From Lasioglossum baleicum (lineage: Eukaryota > Arthropoda > Insecta > Hymenoptera > Halictidae): 64,000 bases of DNA. The translations under genes and the position numbers were made by a program. The notes under the pieces were generated by a model. It was not told the DNA's origin, did not search any database, and was given only the letters and a program-made list of their open reading frames with translations. The stretch is taken from assembly GCF_051020765.1 (NCBI RefSeq), contig NC_134943.1, positions 11,470,001-11,534,000 on the forward strand, read 5' to 3'. The number at the start of each line of letters is the position of its first letter. Within the stretch, counting starts at the first letter, position 1. Below, in pieces: positions 46,889-59,227 of the stretch.

Positions 46889-47762
46889 ATGATTAGTACA
46901 TTACACCCATAGTCCCGCAAATTTTTCAGCAACCTGTTTAACCTGTATAAGAAATGCGGGACCGAAAAATGACACGAATCCTGCGGTATCCCACTTTACG
47001 GGATTGCAAGACCTAAACGGCGTTTAGCATAAAAGAGCGGAGAAATGGAGACAAGGGGAGGGGAGAGACGAGTAAAGTCCGGCGCCATTAGACGGAATCA
47101 ATTTCTCGAGGCAGTCATCGATCACCGGAAGCGCACGGTTTGTCCCGGAGACCGAGGTTAAAAGCGTGCTTCGTTTATCACGAGGAAAAATCCAGTCGCG
47201 TCCCGTCCAGTCGGCGAACGGACGTTCCTGCCGCAAGGCGGATCCCTGTACGGCGGGTCATTGACGTCGTAAAGAAGAAAAATGTTTTTTATTGCGCTGA
47301 CGCCAGCATTGACATAACGGTGTTTTCCTTCGAAGGCGTGTGTATCGTGGCGACGCGAGGCGTCGCGTCGTTTCGAAGCGGCGCGCGAGAAGCACCGAGC
47401 CGCTTGAAAATATTTTTAACGAACCGCACCGGGATTATTTTCGGTCGCTGACACACTTTACCGGCACGAAGAGACAGCCATCGAGCAGAGGGGACGAAGA
47501 GAGGACCCGGCCGCAGAGGAAATCAAAGGGAGAGAGAGAGGAGAGAGACCACTCTCGCTTTTTTCCCCATTAACTCGCGGCTAGCGATGGAACCAACCGT
47601 GCTGCAAGTCTGACTAAATGTGGAAAAGGTTGAGTGGTCATTTAGATAGTACTGGAGAGAATGTAAGCTAGACTCGGGCTAGACCTGGGCTAAGGTTAGC
47701 CAAGACTCGTCTTGCAACTGGTCTTGACCTGGGTAAGGTACTCGTAGATTTCATTTGAATAT

Positions 47763-47956
47763 ATATATTTTTTTTTTGCTTATTTTACGTCGCTCTGTGA
47801 ACTCCTATTCAGGAGTTATTTCGCGACGAGACCTACAGTTTTTATAAGGTGGGTTCCGAACCACCTTGGGCACCACAGTTTACAGAGCACATGGAGTATT
47901 TCCAGAGGTGCCGGCGCGGCGTCGGGGATCGAACCCGCGACCACGGAGTCCGTAAT
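47763..47956 (-). mobile_element. tRNA-derived SINE, 5'-truncated
   Basis: On the minus strand the head carries a pol III B-box (GGTTCGATCCC) within GTCGCGGGTTCGATCCCC, as in tRNA T-arms. The body ends in A-rich sequence. An 11-base duplication, CATTTGAATAT, flanks it (47752-47762, 47957-47967). No A-box is visible, so the 5' end is truncated or diverged. Confidence 0.75.
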
Positions 47957-48179
47957 CATTTGAATATTGTCTTAATCAAATTGACTCGATCATAGTCTAA
48001 AGTCTCTTTCTGTGACTTGGCTCTAATTAAGGATGCCGATCCAGTCACCGCGAGTCGTCGGTAACTGTAATCGGTAAAACAAAGGACGAGATCTTTCGTT
48101 CCAACCTACTAATTTATTGTTAAGATAACTGATATTTAAAAAAATGTAGCAGCACTGTCGCGCCGCCCAATGCTTTTCG

Positions 48180-48360
48180 CGGCTCCGCTACATTCTACCG
48201 AATAATGTAAATTACGCCTCGCAAACGCAAGACTAAGCCAAATTGGGATACGTCCCCGTTAGATTGATCTTTTATCTAGCGATTGTGACTACGTAGGGGC
48301 CCCAAATGTGCATTAGCGAGACGTGGTTTGTTAAATGCCGGACCCTTGCAATTCTGTGTA
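48180..48360. repeat. Interspersed repeat shared with the ABC transporter intron
   Basis: The inverse of this stretch matches about 4705-4860 over several blocks, including ATTGCAAGGGT, GCTAGATAAAAGATCAATCTA and ACGAGGCGTAA-like sequence. No ORF. Confidence 0.6.
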
Positions 48361-48680
48361 CGTATATGTGTCTAGCGGTATGCGAGTGTGCCACCACACT
48401 CTCGCTCGAAAGCGCATCGGCACCCTTAAAAATTAAATACAAAGCTGATTCCAGCTTCGACTAAAGACATTTCTTTCAACCCAGATCATTTTTATTCTAC
48501 GTAATCTTTTTTACATTGTGCACATCGAGTTGAACCTGTTTTCTCTTTATTTTTGGGAACAAGAAAGAAGTCACACGAGGCCACGTCTGGTGAACATGGA
48601 GGCTGGGGCATCATTGTAGTGTTGGTTTTGGCCAAAAAATCACGAACAAGCAATCAAGTGTGAGCAGGTGCAAAAGGCAT

Positions 48681-48975
48681 AAATAGCCAAGAACAGGCGT
48701 GGACATAGGGGCGATGAGTATACCTCCGCTGAATGCGGAAAGCGGGACAGCGAAGGTATAAAAGCATCGCTTTTACAGATAGAGGAAGGGTCCCTAGGTC
48801 CCGGGCGGTGGGGTTTTAGTGGGTATAGGCGAAGGATTAAGTCCATATGATTCCCCCACTTTTCATCTTAGGGGGAAGCCGAGTCCCACACTACCCTCTC
48901 CGACCTCCATCGGAGGAGAGGGTGTGCGTAAGAGCATTTCCCCACCGCCCTTAAACAAAAAAAAAAAAAAAAAAA
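48681..48975 (+). mobile_element. 5'-truncated non-LTR retrotransposon tail
   Basis: About 295 bases end in an uninterrupted run of about 19 A. They are flanked by a 15-base duplication, AGGTGCAAAAGGCAT (48666-48680, 48976-48990), with the first A shared with the tail. Before the tail is a stem-loop, CCCTCTCC ... GGAGAGGG near 48893-48921, as often seen in LINE 3' ends. There is no tRNA-like head. The parent element is not identified. Confidence 0.8.
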
Positions 48976-50989
48976 AGGTGCAAAAGGCATGTATTGTTTC
49001 GCGAAAAACAATCGCTGATCGTACCGAAACGAAACCTGACAATAAACTAAACACCGAATACGACAACCGATGTACAGGCACTTTTCAGACATGTTTACCA
49101 ACACACACACACACACAACAAAGAAATAATGGATTTTTGAACACACCTCGTAAACTCAATTGAACCAAACCATTGATCTAACTCGATCCTAGGTTATCAA
49201 TCAAGGTCCCAGTTTAAGACACTACGACCAGGCGCTTTTAAAGCATTTGTCTACAGTGCTGTTGAAGCAGTTGCGTACAGCACTGTTGAAATGTGTTTAT
49301 CTGGTGGTACCACCGACTGTAAACAATTTGGAAAGGATCGGTTATTCACGACCACCCAGACTGCCCACTTGATCCCATCGCTACTCTTCCTCCCTGTCTC
49401 TGTTCGCGCCAGTCCCTTTATCTTCGGCACCAGACTTGGCCAAACAAACGCGGGGCTATTGCGTCACAGCGTTAAGGAGTGCCTCCGGTTGTTTACAATT
49501 ATTTTTGTCGTCGGTCGAGCGCGCGCGACGCCGTTGTTGCGAAGCGCCGCTCTAAAGATAGCGGATCCGCCATTGATCCCGGACGATGCGCCGCGACGCT
49601 TGCGAAATTTCGCCGATTTTTCACGTTCCTTCCAGCTGTGACGTAACCGGAACGGGGTAACCCGTGGCGTAACCATAAAAATGCAGTGAAAAGTGAATTT
49701 TTAAAATTCTACATTAATTCTAAACCTTTTGTTTCTTGAGTTGATTGAATACCTGAGGAACAATACATGTTTGTAGTTATTACTATTTGAAGATAACCAA
49801 CGATTCAGTCATTTTATTCCTGATTCTAAGACTATGTTCATGATTTCGTTATAGTTTAGGGTGACTCCCAGTGTGTTCATTGCAATCTCATTGCGTTCTA
49901 TGAAATTTTATGATTAAGATTACAAGAAAAATTTGTTCCTACTTCGTCCAACTCCGCGTTAAATAAACTAAAAGTAGTAGTAGTTGTTGTTGAACTTTTC
50001 AAATAAATCTTTTCATTGTGAAGTAAGATTTGTTAATAATCTTCGACATTCCATAGCGAGGGAGAAGGCGTGTGGAAACGCGAATTCGCGCAACGTCTCG
50101 CGTGCGCCAACAACGTCGATCGATTATCATCGCATAGTTGCTCATTAGCGTCGACTAAAATATCAATTGATTAACAATGCGCGTCTGTAATAAGCGGAAG
50201 TCTCAATTTGTGAATCATCGATCGGCAGGCGGCAATTAATTAGACAGGAGTGTTTAATCGGTTCCCCTGTGGGGGTTTTCATACGGAAAACTCGAGCGTT
50301 TCCGAGAGCGCTTCGCGGCCTGGGCGTTTCAAAGTTCCGATAGTTCGATCAAGTTTTGCGATACTCCGACCGTTATTGCCCATAAAAATATCTATGGTAG
50401 GCGGCGCGCGGCGGGCTTAAGTGACTCGATGACACGTTTAACTCGCGCCCTTTATAGTGACCGCCATAAATATAAAAACGATCGCCGTGAAAATATTCGA
50501 ATATTTTTACGTTCTTTTATGGTCGCGCCGCGCAGCCCCGGCAAGAAGAAAGTAGACGAGTAAAAAAGCTTAGGCCGTCGCATGAATATTTAACGAAGAC
50601 CTCCTCTGTGTATCGATAAACATTGTGTCCTGTGGAGAGAAGGGGATTCCTATGCTCACGCATAACTCTGAAATGCAAAGGGATACCCCTTTGCGTCGCC
50701 GTACCACGGCAAAGCTCGAGCTATTTTCTTATCCCGGAACTGTGCTACATATTGCCTCCATTTATGAATAAATTTTAAAAAGCGCGGCGAAATTGTTTAT
50801 CCCTTTTTCTGCGTTACTATTATACCTGCGTGGAATATTTTCTGATAGTTTCGACAAAGTGTTCGCCGTGCGAACAATTTGGAATTTTTCACAGAGGAAT
50901 CCCTGTCATCCCTTCGACGATGATGTTTCAGTCTGTTTTGATACTATAGAAATTTTTTACAAATTCATTTTTTCCTTTAATAATGTTGA

Positions 50990-51515
50990 TAAGCTGTTCA
51001 AATTGCTTTTATCTTCCTATCTGATCTTTCTACCTGCTCGCTTTTCCCTGAAACGCACGCAATCTGTTAGAGTTTGTGGTTCAGGATATTCAGCTGGGAT
51101 CAGAATCAGTCTTACTTTAAATAAATACAGACTTGTTAAATAATATTGCACACTTTATTATATACACGTATGGTCGTTCAAGATGGAGAAGAAGAAGTAA
51201 GTGAATAGTGAGAAAAGTAATGGAGTGTTCAAAAGAATAGAAAGAGGGCGCGCAGACTGTTTAGTGGACGCGGTGAATTTGAAATATAGAATTTATTTCT
51301 AACACAATCAAACAATTTCATCGATGAAGGAATGATCGAATGCTCCTGTTCAGAATGTTCAGTGTATTTTGACTATTTAAATTTGTATCTTCCTATTTGA
51401 TCGGTCTACCTGCTCACTCTTCTCTGAAACGCACACAATCCATTGTTCCAGTGTTCCATTGACGAAGGAATGATCGAATGCTGCCGTTCGAAATGAGCAA
51501 CGCGTTTACGCGAAC
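50990..51515. repeat. Local segmental duplication of about 70-base and 40-base pieces
   Basis: TATCTTCCTAT(C/T)TGATC ... TCTACCTGCTC ... TGAAACGCAC(G/A)CAATC occurs near 51010 and near 51388. GAAGGAATGATCGAATGCT occurs near 51323 and near 51463. The pieces imply an old tandem duplication of about 375 bases with later divergence. No ORF is conserved. Confidence 0.6.
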
Positions 51516-52052
51516 GTTCAGGCGAACCCACGTACATCCGAGGTGAATAATTCTCGCGCAGAACCTACCGAGAAGCTCTCAAAATAATATCCCGTCGTCC
51601 CACCTGCCGGAGACAAGGAGCAAAGAATTCATCAGCCTCGGACAATGCGAGGAGCCTCGGCCAGGCAATTCGCTGACGCTTAATACCCTCCAGAATCATG
51701 GAATTAATACGAGTTCGAAGGCGTCCCGTAGGCTTAACGCCATTGACTGGGATATACTCTCGGTATCCGAGTGGAAACGAGCCGAGCCGTGTGATTCAGA
51801 ACGCAATCTCTTCGGCATTCGGAATGGAAGGAGCAACAGAGTATCCCTGTACCCGTTCCACCGAGGGCATCGAGGACCGCAATGAAATGTTTATAATGGC
51901 GCAAATACACGCGTGCGATCCGAACGAAATCCCAAACTCGTTTGTATGCAAATTCAAGACCGTTTCTAGCTATCTCTCTCTTTCTCAGCCGGTTCTCTCT
52001 GCGTCCTCTTTCTCCCCTTTCTTCCATCCCTTCCTTCATCCCTTTTCCTTTT

Positions 52053-52092
52053 CCCTCTCTCTCTCTCTCTATCTCTCTCTATCTCTCTCCAT
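52053..52092. repeat. (CT)n microsatellite
   Basis: Interrupted CT repeat on the plus strand. Confidence 0.85.
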
Positions 52093-52477
52093 GGTTGCAC
52101 TTCCCGGTAATTAAGCGTCGCTAAGAGGCATCGCGTTTTACCGTTCTTAACCGAAGCTTTTGCGCTTAATTGTTGTTTATTGATCCGGCCAATTCCCGCG
52201 CGACTTTCTTCACGCGAAAATGCGGCCGTCGATCGATTAATCGAACCACCCCTTAGACCAATCGCCAAGTCTTCTGGGATTGGGGAGGGGGAAATTGGGC
52301 CGCGATTGTATTCGAATGACCGTTTCGCCTGGTAACCCCTTGTCACATGATTTATTTCGCGTATGATCGCTGCAAGTTTGCGACGATCTCGAAGGTTTTT
52401 ATTAATTTCAAGGCATTCTCCGTCAACAATTTTCCGGTATCGTCAAATTTTTCTGGACGATTCTCTTGAAAAAAATT

Positions 52478-52565
52478 AAACCGACTTCGAAAAGACGCAC
52501 CAAAAAGTATGAAATAATTTTCCATTTAATTTATGTGAATGCACACGAACTTCATGCCACAGCAC
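52478..52565. repeat. Copy of the ACCGACTTCG repeat
   Basis: Contains AAACCGACTTCGAAAAGACG and AGTATGAAATAATTTTCCAT. The inverse matches about 4895-4985 in the ABC transporter intron. Confidence 0.6.
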
Positions 52566-53480
52566 AATAAAATCGTACTCAATACTTCGTGTTATTTTTA
52601 TCAACTTCTAAAAAGCTTGTTTTTCTAGTAACTGGTGCCTTTACCCTGCACGATGTTTCATCTTTTCTTGCAAGAAATGGACATTTTTTTTATGTATCAC
52701 AGAATTCTATTCCAATTCGAAAGAGGAAGAAATGGAGTTGGCGACCGTGCGCGGAAGTAATCAGCGCGTCGGTCGAGAATTTCCATTGATTTTCCGGGAC
52801 GTCGGTTAAATATTAAATCGCGGAGTTAACGGAAGGCTAGTCAATCGCGGCGCAGAATTTCCGCGCGACCGGGCGTCGAATGGCGTTTAAGACGCTCCGG
52901 GACGCTGCGAAACGACGACCGGGATATCTTTCGACGGAACTTTCGAGCGTTTTTATCGGTTTTCGAAAAATTCGGCAAGCGCCGCGCCGTTTCCGGGTCA
53001 CCGGCGGCGTCAACGAGTTTTCCTCGGGGCGAGAACCCTCTTTCCCGATTTCGCGTCGTATATTTCCCACTTTCAGAAAGAGTGGAGAAGGTTAGCGCGG
53101 TGAACCGGTCCGACGGTGGTTGAACGGGGGGGGGGGGACGCGCGGGGGATATCTGGTTTTACTACCGTCGGCAAATTGCGTTTCGTATCAGCTCCGAATT
53201 GCGGATTTGGGACGTAGACGCGAATAAGGAGGAACATGAATGGGGAAGGAGAACACCGACGCTAGAAAACACCGAGACCAACCCGCAAACAAACTGTTAC
53301 GGAGTCTATGAACAAGGAATGTTATTAAATTTCGTCGGACGTGTCGATCTTTCCCTTCAATTTACGCTGCTTATCTCGGTGGACCGAGGATGAAAAAAGA
53401 TATTTGCACTCGGAGCTGCAGTGAGTGTACAAAGTATTCGTATACCTTCTAAAAACTAATAACTGTTTTGTAATTGTACC

Positions 53481-54016
53481 AAACGACCTGATTTTTTATA
53501 ATCAATTAGAAGCATTGGTTTACGAAATGACATGCAAAAAAGATTTTCCAAAAATTATAATTTACAAGGTTACATGCAAAAATAAAAGAGGCATTTTTTA
53601 AAACTTTTTGATTTGGGTCCTTAATGAAAATTTGAAATATGTGTTCTGTAGAGATCTATGTTAGTTATACACATGGGGACAATTTCATCGAAATCGATTG
53701 ACGCTGGAGAAAACGACACGCATCGAAAGATGCACTGTTCTGTGGATTTGTAAAACTACGATTTTCACCATTTTTAAACGGTTTTAGCTCGTGTGTATGT
53801 TTATCGATTTCAATGAAATTTTCAGCATGTGTATAACCAACATAGATCTACAACACATATTTTAAATTTTCATTAAGGACCCAAATAAAAATGTTTTAAA
53901 AAATGCCTTTTTTATTTTAGCATGTAACCTTGTAAATTATAATTTTTGGAACATCTTTCCTGCATGTCATTTCGTAAACCAATGCTTTCTAATTGATTAT
54001 ACAAAATCAGGTCATT
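53481..54016. mobile_element. Long foldback element, relative of the 3173 element
   Basis: The left arm begins AACGACCTGATTTTTTATAA and the right arm ends with its inverse (AAAATCAGGTCATT). The arms are about 250 bases and meet near 53760. Inner blocks (TTTCAATGAAATTTTCAG, then ACACATATTTTAAATTTTCA) match in order the inner part of the element at 3173-3772. No ORF. Confidence 0.85.
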
Positions 54017-54019
54017 TCT

Positions 54020-54215
54020 TCCGACCTAGAATAATTCCATTCTATTATTAATCAATTTTTCTTTGTATGAATATAAAATTGATGTAACACCGCATGTCAT
54101 ACAATACTCAAACGTTTAGTATTTAATAATGTAAACAATATATTGAATAATGGTACAGCAGTAGTTAGTGGCGACTTTTTGAGTCGCTATTCGAGTGCTA
54201 CGAGTTAAGGGTTGA
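54020..54215. repeat. Second copy of the AATAATTCCATTCTAT-type repeat
   Basis: Aligns with 41220-41425 over almost its full length. The foldback element ending at 54016 probably inserted into it: a piece resembling the repeat's CACTCGGAGC end lies at 53406-53416, left of the foldback. Confidence 0.6.
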
Positions 54216-54954
54216 TTCTCTACTAGGATCTTTCTCCACCTTCGTCCAACCCTTGTCTTAATTAGATACAATTTTTAAGGATAGTGTGTGCTTTGCATAT
54301 TCGTGGTGGATCGAATAAATTCTGAATTCTTAAGAAAATAAAACCGATCAAAATTCGGAAGCGTGTAATTTTGAAATTCAACGAGTTAAGCTTGGAGAAA
54401 TGTTAAATAATTTATCCGAACCAGAGGGGACAGGCCCTTACGTAAGAATAGTGTGTGCTTTGCATATTCGTGGCGGATCGATTTCCGAAACAGATTCTTG
54501 CCCCGGCAGCGGGAAAGACAAATTGCGCCAGAACTCCGAAAACTTTAACACCCCCGGACTTCCCGCAGGGAGAATTATGTGATACTTCGATTCAAAACAC
54601 GTTTCTCCGTAACGCCGTAAAAAACTAGAACAAACATGTTTGTCACGTGTTACAGAGACCGCGCAAAACAGCTCGCCCTCTCTCTCTCTCCGTCTCTCTC
54701 GAGAGCCAGCATGCTCTGCCCATCCCTTGACTGACTTCAAAGAGATTTAAAATTATTTTTCCCTGTGCGTTACACAAACAAGTTGCTCGTCTGTCGACGA
54801 ACACGTCGTGCCTCTCCTCTCATCCTGCTTTTTCTCTTCTCTCGTTTCGGGAAAATGCAATCGATCAGAACGAATGTTCCTGAAACATCATGTACAACAG
54901 CCATTGTTTTATTTCCAAATTATTTTGAATATTCCTAGGTTGTTTGCGAAAGCT

Positions 54955-55400
54955 ATTCACCCTCTAACCAGACAAATAAAAGCGGAGACTGTCACGAAAT
55001 TTTACTACTAAAACCTCGGAGACAGATTGAGAATCGTAAAAATTCGGAGACCTCGTTCATCCCCCATTCTGCGAAACAACCCCCATAAGACTCTCAATAA
55101 TGACTCGAATTTAAATCTTTCTGGGACGATCCCTGAAAGCCGGCAATCTTTACACGAAATTAGAGCATTTCAGCTACAAGTTACACAAGAGATTAATTTA
55201 ATTGAATGATCGACCAGATCAATCACAAAAACCCACCCCCTGACGGAACAAATAAAAGACGAGACTATATTCGGAGATGCTGTTATTCAGGCCACAGAGG
55301 CAGATAAACATTGGGAATCGTAAACATTCGGAGTTCAAGCCCCTTCTCATCCGGCGAAACAACCCCCATAAGATTGAACGTCTTCTAAATCTGGTAATGC
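54955..55400. repeat. Direct duplication of about 280-base unit
   Basis: ACCAGACAAATAAAAGCGGAGACT ... AATCGTAAA(A/C)ATTCGGAG ... GCGAAACAACCCCCATAAGA appears from about 54967 and again from about 55246. The copies are diverged. No common ORF, so it is non-coding. Confidence 0.65.
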
Positions 55401-57510
55401 TGTCGCGTGACCGAAACCAAACGCATAGCGCCGGGTTCCCAGGCCGGCGATATAGCGTTGTCAGATACCGATGCCAGGAAATTTGCCTATAAAACGCAGG
55501 TGTATACGCGGTTTAAATCACACAGTCTGCGCCAATAGCGGCGAGCACGTGCGCCACCCTCTCGTATCGTGTCCGCCACACATAGAACAACGTCTATGAG
55601 CCATATTGGTGACGCGTCCGACGCTAACTTACTCTGGAGATTGGCACTAGTCCAAAGATCTCCACTTCAGTCATCGACACCCGTACGCATATGCTCCTCT
55701 TCTCCGTTCCTCATCCCCTTCTCTCTCATTTTCACTCCCAGTTTGCTTAATTCCTTTTTACTGACTTTTGGAAATTATTCTCTATTTTTCGTTTGAATCC
55801 AGCTTCCTGAACTTGCACTTAGTGTGTTGATTTTTAGAGCCATCCCGGAAGAATTCTTTTCAATAATTTTCTATTTTTTGTTAGTTTTGAGAATTTTTAT
55901 TTTGCATGAAACAGCGAGTAAAATTTATTTAATTATCTTCATATACGACTACGTGGTTGTGGACGTCGAATATAAGTGATAGTGACAGCAACCGTGCCAA
56001 TGAAAAACTGAATGACCGCAGTAAAAACAGTAGCAGTAATGAGTACAGTAAAAGAGTACGAAGTATATGTATAATAAAGTCAAAGAACATTGCGTCGACA
56101 AATGGAAAAGACGTATAAACAGTCGATGCATATGCAGATATGCACATTTTGCAGGAACAATTTATAAGAAAATGAATTCCATAGAATTCGTTATCTCGAC
56201 GAACGGTTTTAATAGATAAAGAGAGAAACGAAGCCAGCGCTTGAAACTTGGTTACAGTTAATTCGTCGTTATGCTCTGCTCATTTATATTCATTATAGAC
56301 GCGTAAAACCGAAGGGGTACTAATGCGAAATTATTGACAGGAAAAACAGTCCGGTACGTGCGTCTGCATGTTTCAAATGAAATCTAGTTAATCCAAGTTC
56401 GCGATCTGCAGCGAGAAATTGCGCGCTGCATACTGATCGAAAACATTTGTTTCATAAAAATGATTTCTCAGAAAAATCTTGTTCTTTCATACGACAAATA
56501 TAAATTGTATTACATACATGTTTAGCTTCATAAAATGTTTAATTTCTTCTCCTTCATGATTTCCTACTTTAATATTGAATCTTATTTTTATTGTCTTATT
56601 CTTTTATACGACAAATAAGAATTGTATTACGCGTATGGCTTCATTAAATATTTAATTTTTACTTTTTTAGGTTGTCTTGAAAATTTTTCTTATTTGTACG
56701 AAAATTTCCAATATACTAGTATTAAAATGATGATTGTTGAACGATCGTCTACTTGCAGGAATATTTCCCGCGACCAGGTTCTTTCGCATAGAAATTCGCC
56801 GGATCAGTAGAATAGTGGTCGAAGTAGGGGGACAGGGACATAAACGAAGCAAGCAACGAGGAGGACAAGCAAACTGATGGCTGACCTTGCCGGCCAATTG
56901 CATCGATTGACCGCTAATAATGGCCCCGTCGTCGAAGCACAGGCAGCTTCGGGCAACGATTTGTATAGAAAATTGTTGCGATCGGAGGAAGTGATTAACC
57001 GGAAACCCGGCCGCAGAATAGTTGCCGCGGACTTTACTGTAACGATTGAAGTTTCGTGATAAAACTCTGCTGGGGAATATATTGAATATCACTTGACAGT
57101 TTACAAGTGAAACTTCTGACGGTGTCGTAAACCGACGGGGTTCGACGCCGCAATTAATTAATGCTTGTTTTATTACCCTGAAAGAGATAAGTTAACGACT
57201 TGATTAAGTACCGCCCGCTGGAGATCAATCTTCGCTAATTTGTACGCTGACATTTAAATCGACCCGTTTCCAAACATTTTAGATAGTCAGTCCTTCATCC
57301 AAAAATTGAAAATCTCAAAATTGAAGGTCTTGAAGTTACTTTAACGTTGAGAATTTCATTGAAATAATGTCTGAGTATAGCTCGAGTTTCTGTGTCTATA
57401 TTAATCCAGCTGTTTAATGTTGAATCGTCGATTGCTCAAAATTAATTGACCGAGATCTAATTTAGAAATCCATTTCTTCAGTGATTCTGGGAACTGGAGA
57501 AGTTACTGCC

Positions 57511-57775
57511 TTTTTTTACCAATTTAGCAATTAGTTCAACATTCCTTCTGTTATCAAATTAGTGACGGAATAGATAGAAAAATTCAACATAAATTTAAAT
57601 AAAATCATGACATTGGTAACTATAAAAATAAAAGCACACACATGGACCGCTAAACTATATTGACGTAATAAAATATGATTTTATTTAAATTTATATTCAA
57701 TTTTTCTATCTATCCCAACACTAATTTTATAACAGAAGAAATTTTGAACTAGTTGCTTAAAATTGCGGGAAAAAA
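57511..57775. mobile_element. Foldback element of about 265 bases
   Basis: The left arm (57511-57610) contains TTCTGTTATCAAATTAGTG and ATAGATAGAAAAATT. The right arm (57674-57775) carries their inverses (CACTAATTTTATAACAGAA, AATTTTTCTATCTAT). The core of about 60 bases has no ORF. Confidence 0.8.
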
Positions 57776-57959
57776 TATTATTAATCATTTAACTGGATTC
57801 GATATTTCATGAAGAAACAGGAAAACAATTATTTTCTCCTTTTCAGTGCATTTTAATATAAGCGTGGTATTTAAAAAGTTCTTTTTATATATTTTATTCA
57901 AAGTAACAATCGAAAGAAATGATAGAGGAAAAAATTCATATCTCATAATACGTATTAAC

Positions 57960-59050
57960 TTCTAACGATGTGTTGAGGTATCAATGAGCGAGGATCAGAG
58001 CGTGGAACCAGCAGGACGTCCGAAAGAGACTGGCTGAAAAGTAAGGGTAGTAATAAAACGAGGAGGCAGGAGGGAGTGATTCCGAGGGTGGTACACCGGT
58101 ACACCGGACAACGATCCGTGTTCGTCTGGCAAGGAAAAAGCAAGAGAGCGACCGAAATCTCGGAGAAACAATTGGAATTTCCATCTGTTCCTCGGCGGCA
58201 CACTCGCGGCGGGGTTTCATTCCCATAAATACGTTGCCGGGGCAAACGAGTCGCCCCGTAAATTCCCGGGGAACGGGCTCCGCGCGATTTCCCGGCGATA
58301 CAAGTTGCCCGAACTCTGTGCTAAAAGCCAATCTCCAGCCGGGTGCGATTAGCGTGACCGTGCTCTGCCTCCTCCAGTCTCCTCTCCTCCACTTCTCCTC
58401 GTCGTCGTCTTCGTCATCGTCAATTGAGCAGCCGCAACCTGAGGGACGAACTTCCGAGATAGATAATACCCGAGGATGTCCAAGTTGGAAGACCGAGTCT
58501 CTCCAACCCCGGAGACCCCTCCCGGTGAACCCCCACACCCTTCTTCCCTTCTCGAAACTACCAGGCACGAACACAACCGAGCCGAGGGTACGCCGCGTGG
58601 ATGTGTTTGTAATTCTACTTTCCGCATGATTCAATTTATTTCCGTGGCGCCTCGGCTCTGCTCCCAGTCCATCGAAAATGTACGTACACCCCCGCAGAAC
58701 GGGGTAGCTAGTCAACCCCCTGCGCTATACTCGGAAAAAGGGCTGGAACCGACCGGTCCCGGGCGTAAAACAAATAAAAAGACTAAGGGACCGAGCTCTG
58801 TATTTACGGGGTCACGGGAAAGTCTTCCACTGTGTCATTCTTTTTCTACTTGCTCACTCTTTCTCTCTTCCCGCTGCGATTCACCTCGATTTGCGATAAT
58901 GAGCTTCGAAACTCTTTTAACCGGGCAGAGTATATTTACCGGCCCGGACTCGCCCCGAGGAATACACACTTCGGGGGACAGACCGTGAAATTCTATTTCT
59001 TTCCGGCGCGGCGCGGCGCACAGCGGGCTGGATCGGGAAATTTCGTGACG
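57960..59050. other. GC-rich island with overlapping open frames, no gene called
   Basis: The stretch holds long ORFs on both strands (for example minus 57981-58715), but they overlap in several frames and lack domains. GC- and CpG-rich sequence alone gives such ORFs. A regulatory island is more likely. Confidence 0.4.
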
Positions 59051-59062
59051 TTCTACTGTAAC

Positions 59063-59227
59063 TAGACTGCGGATCTTTATGCATTTTCATGAAGACATTG
59101 GAAGATTTAAAAAGTTCGAGAATGTTGTAATCTTGCCTTTAATGTAACAAAGTGGCTAAGGGATGAAATGAATTTTTATGGTATTCCTGTTTCCCACGAT
59201 CAATGTAAAACATTTCTACATTGTCTA
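59063..59227. repeat. hAT-like MITE, family A
   Basis: The left end is TAGACTGCGGATCTTTATGC. The right end is reduced to TTGTCTA. Flanks ACTGTAAC and ACTATAAC match at 7 of 8 bases. Confidence 0.7.

Noticed and set aside
57981..58715. 244-codon minus-strand ORF
   Set aside because: Lies in a GC-rich island where four frames are open. There is no domain, no splice signals and a low-complexity acidic run from a repeated TCGTC stretch.
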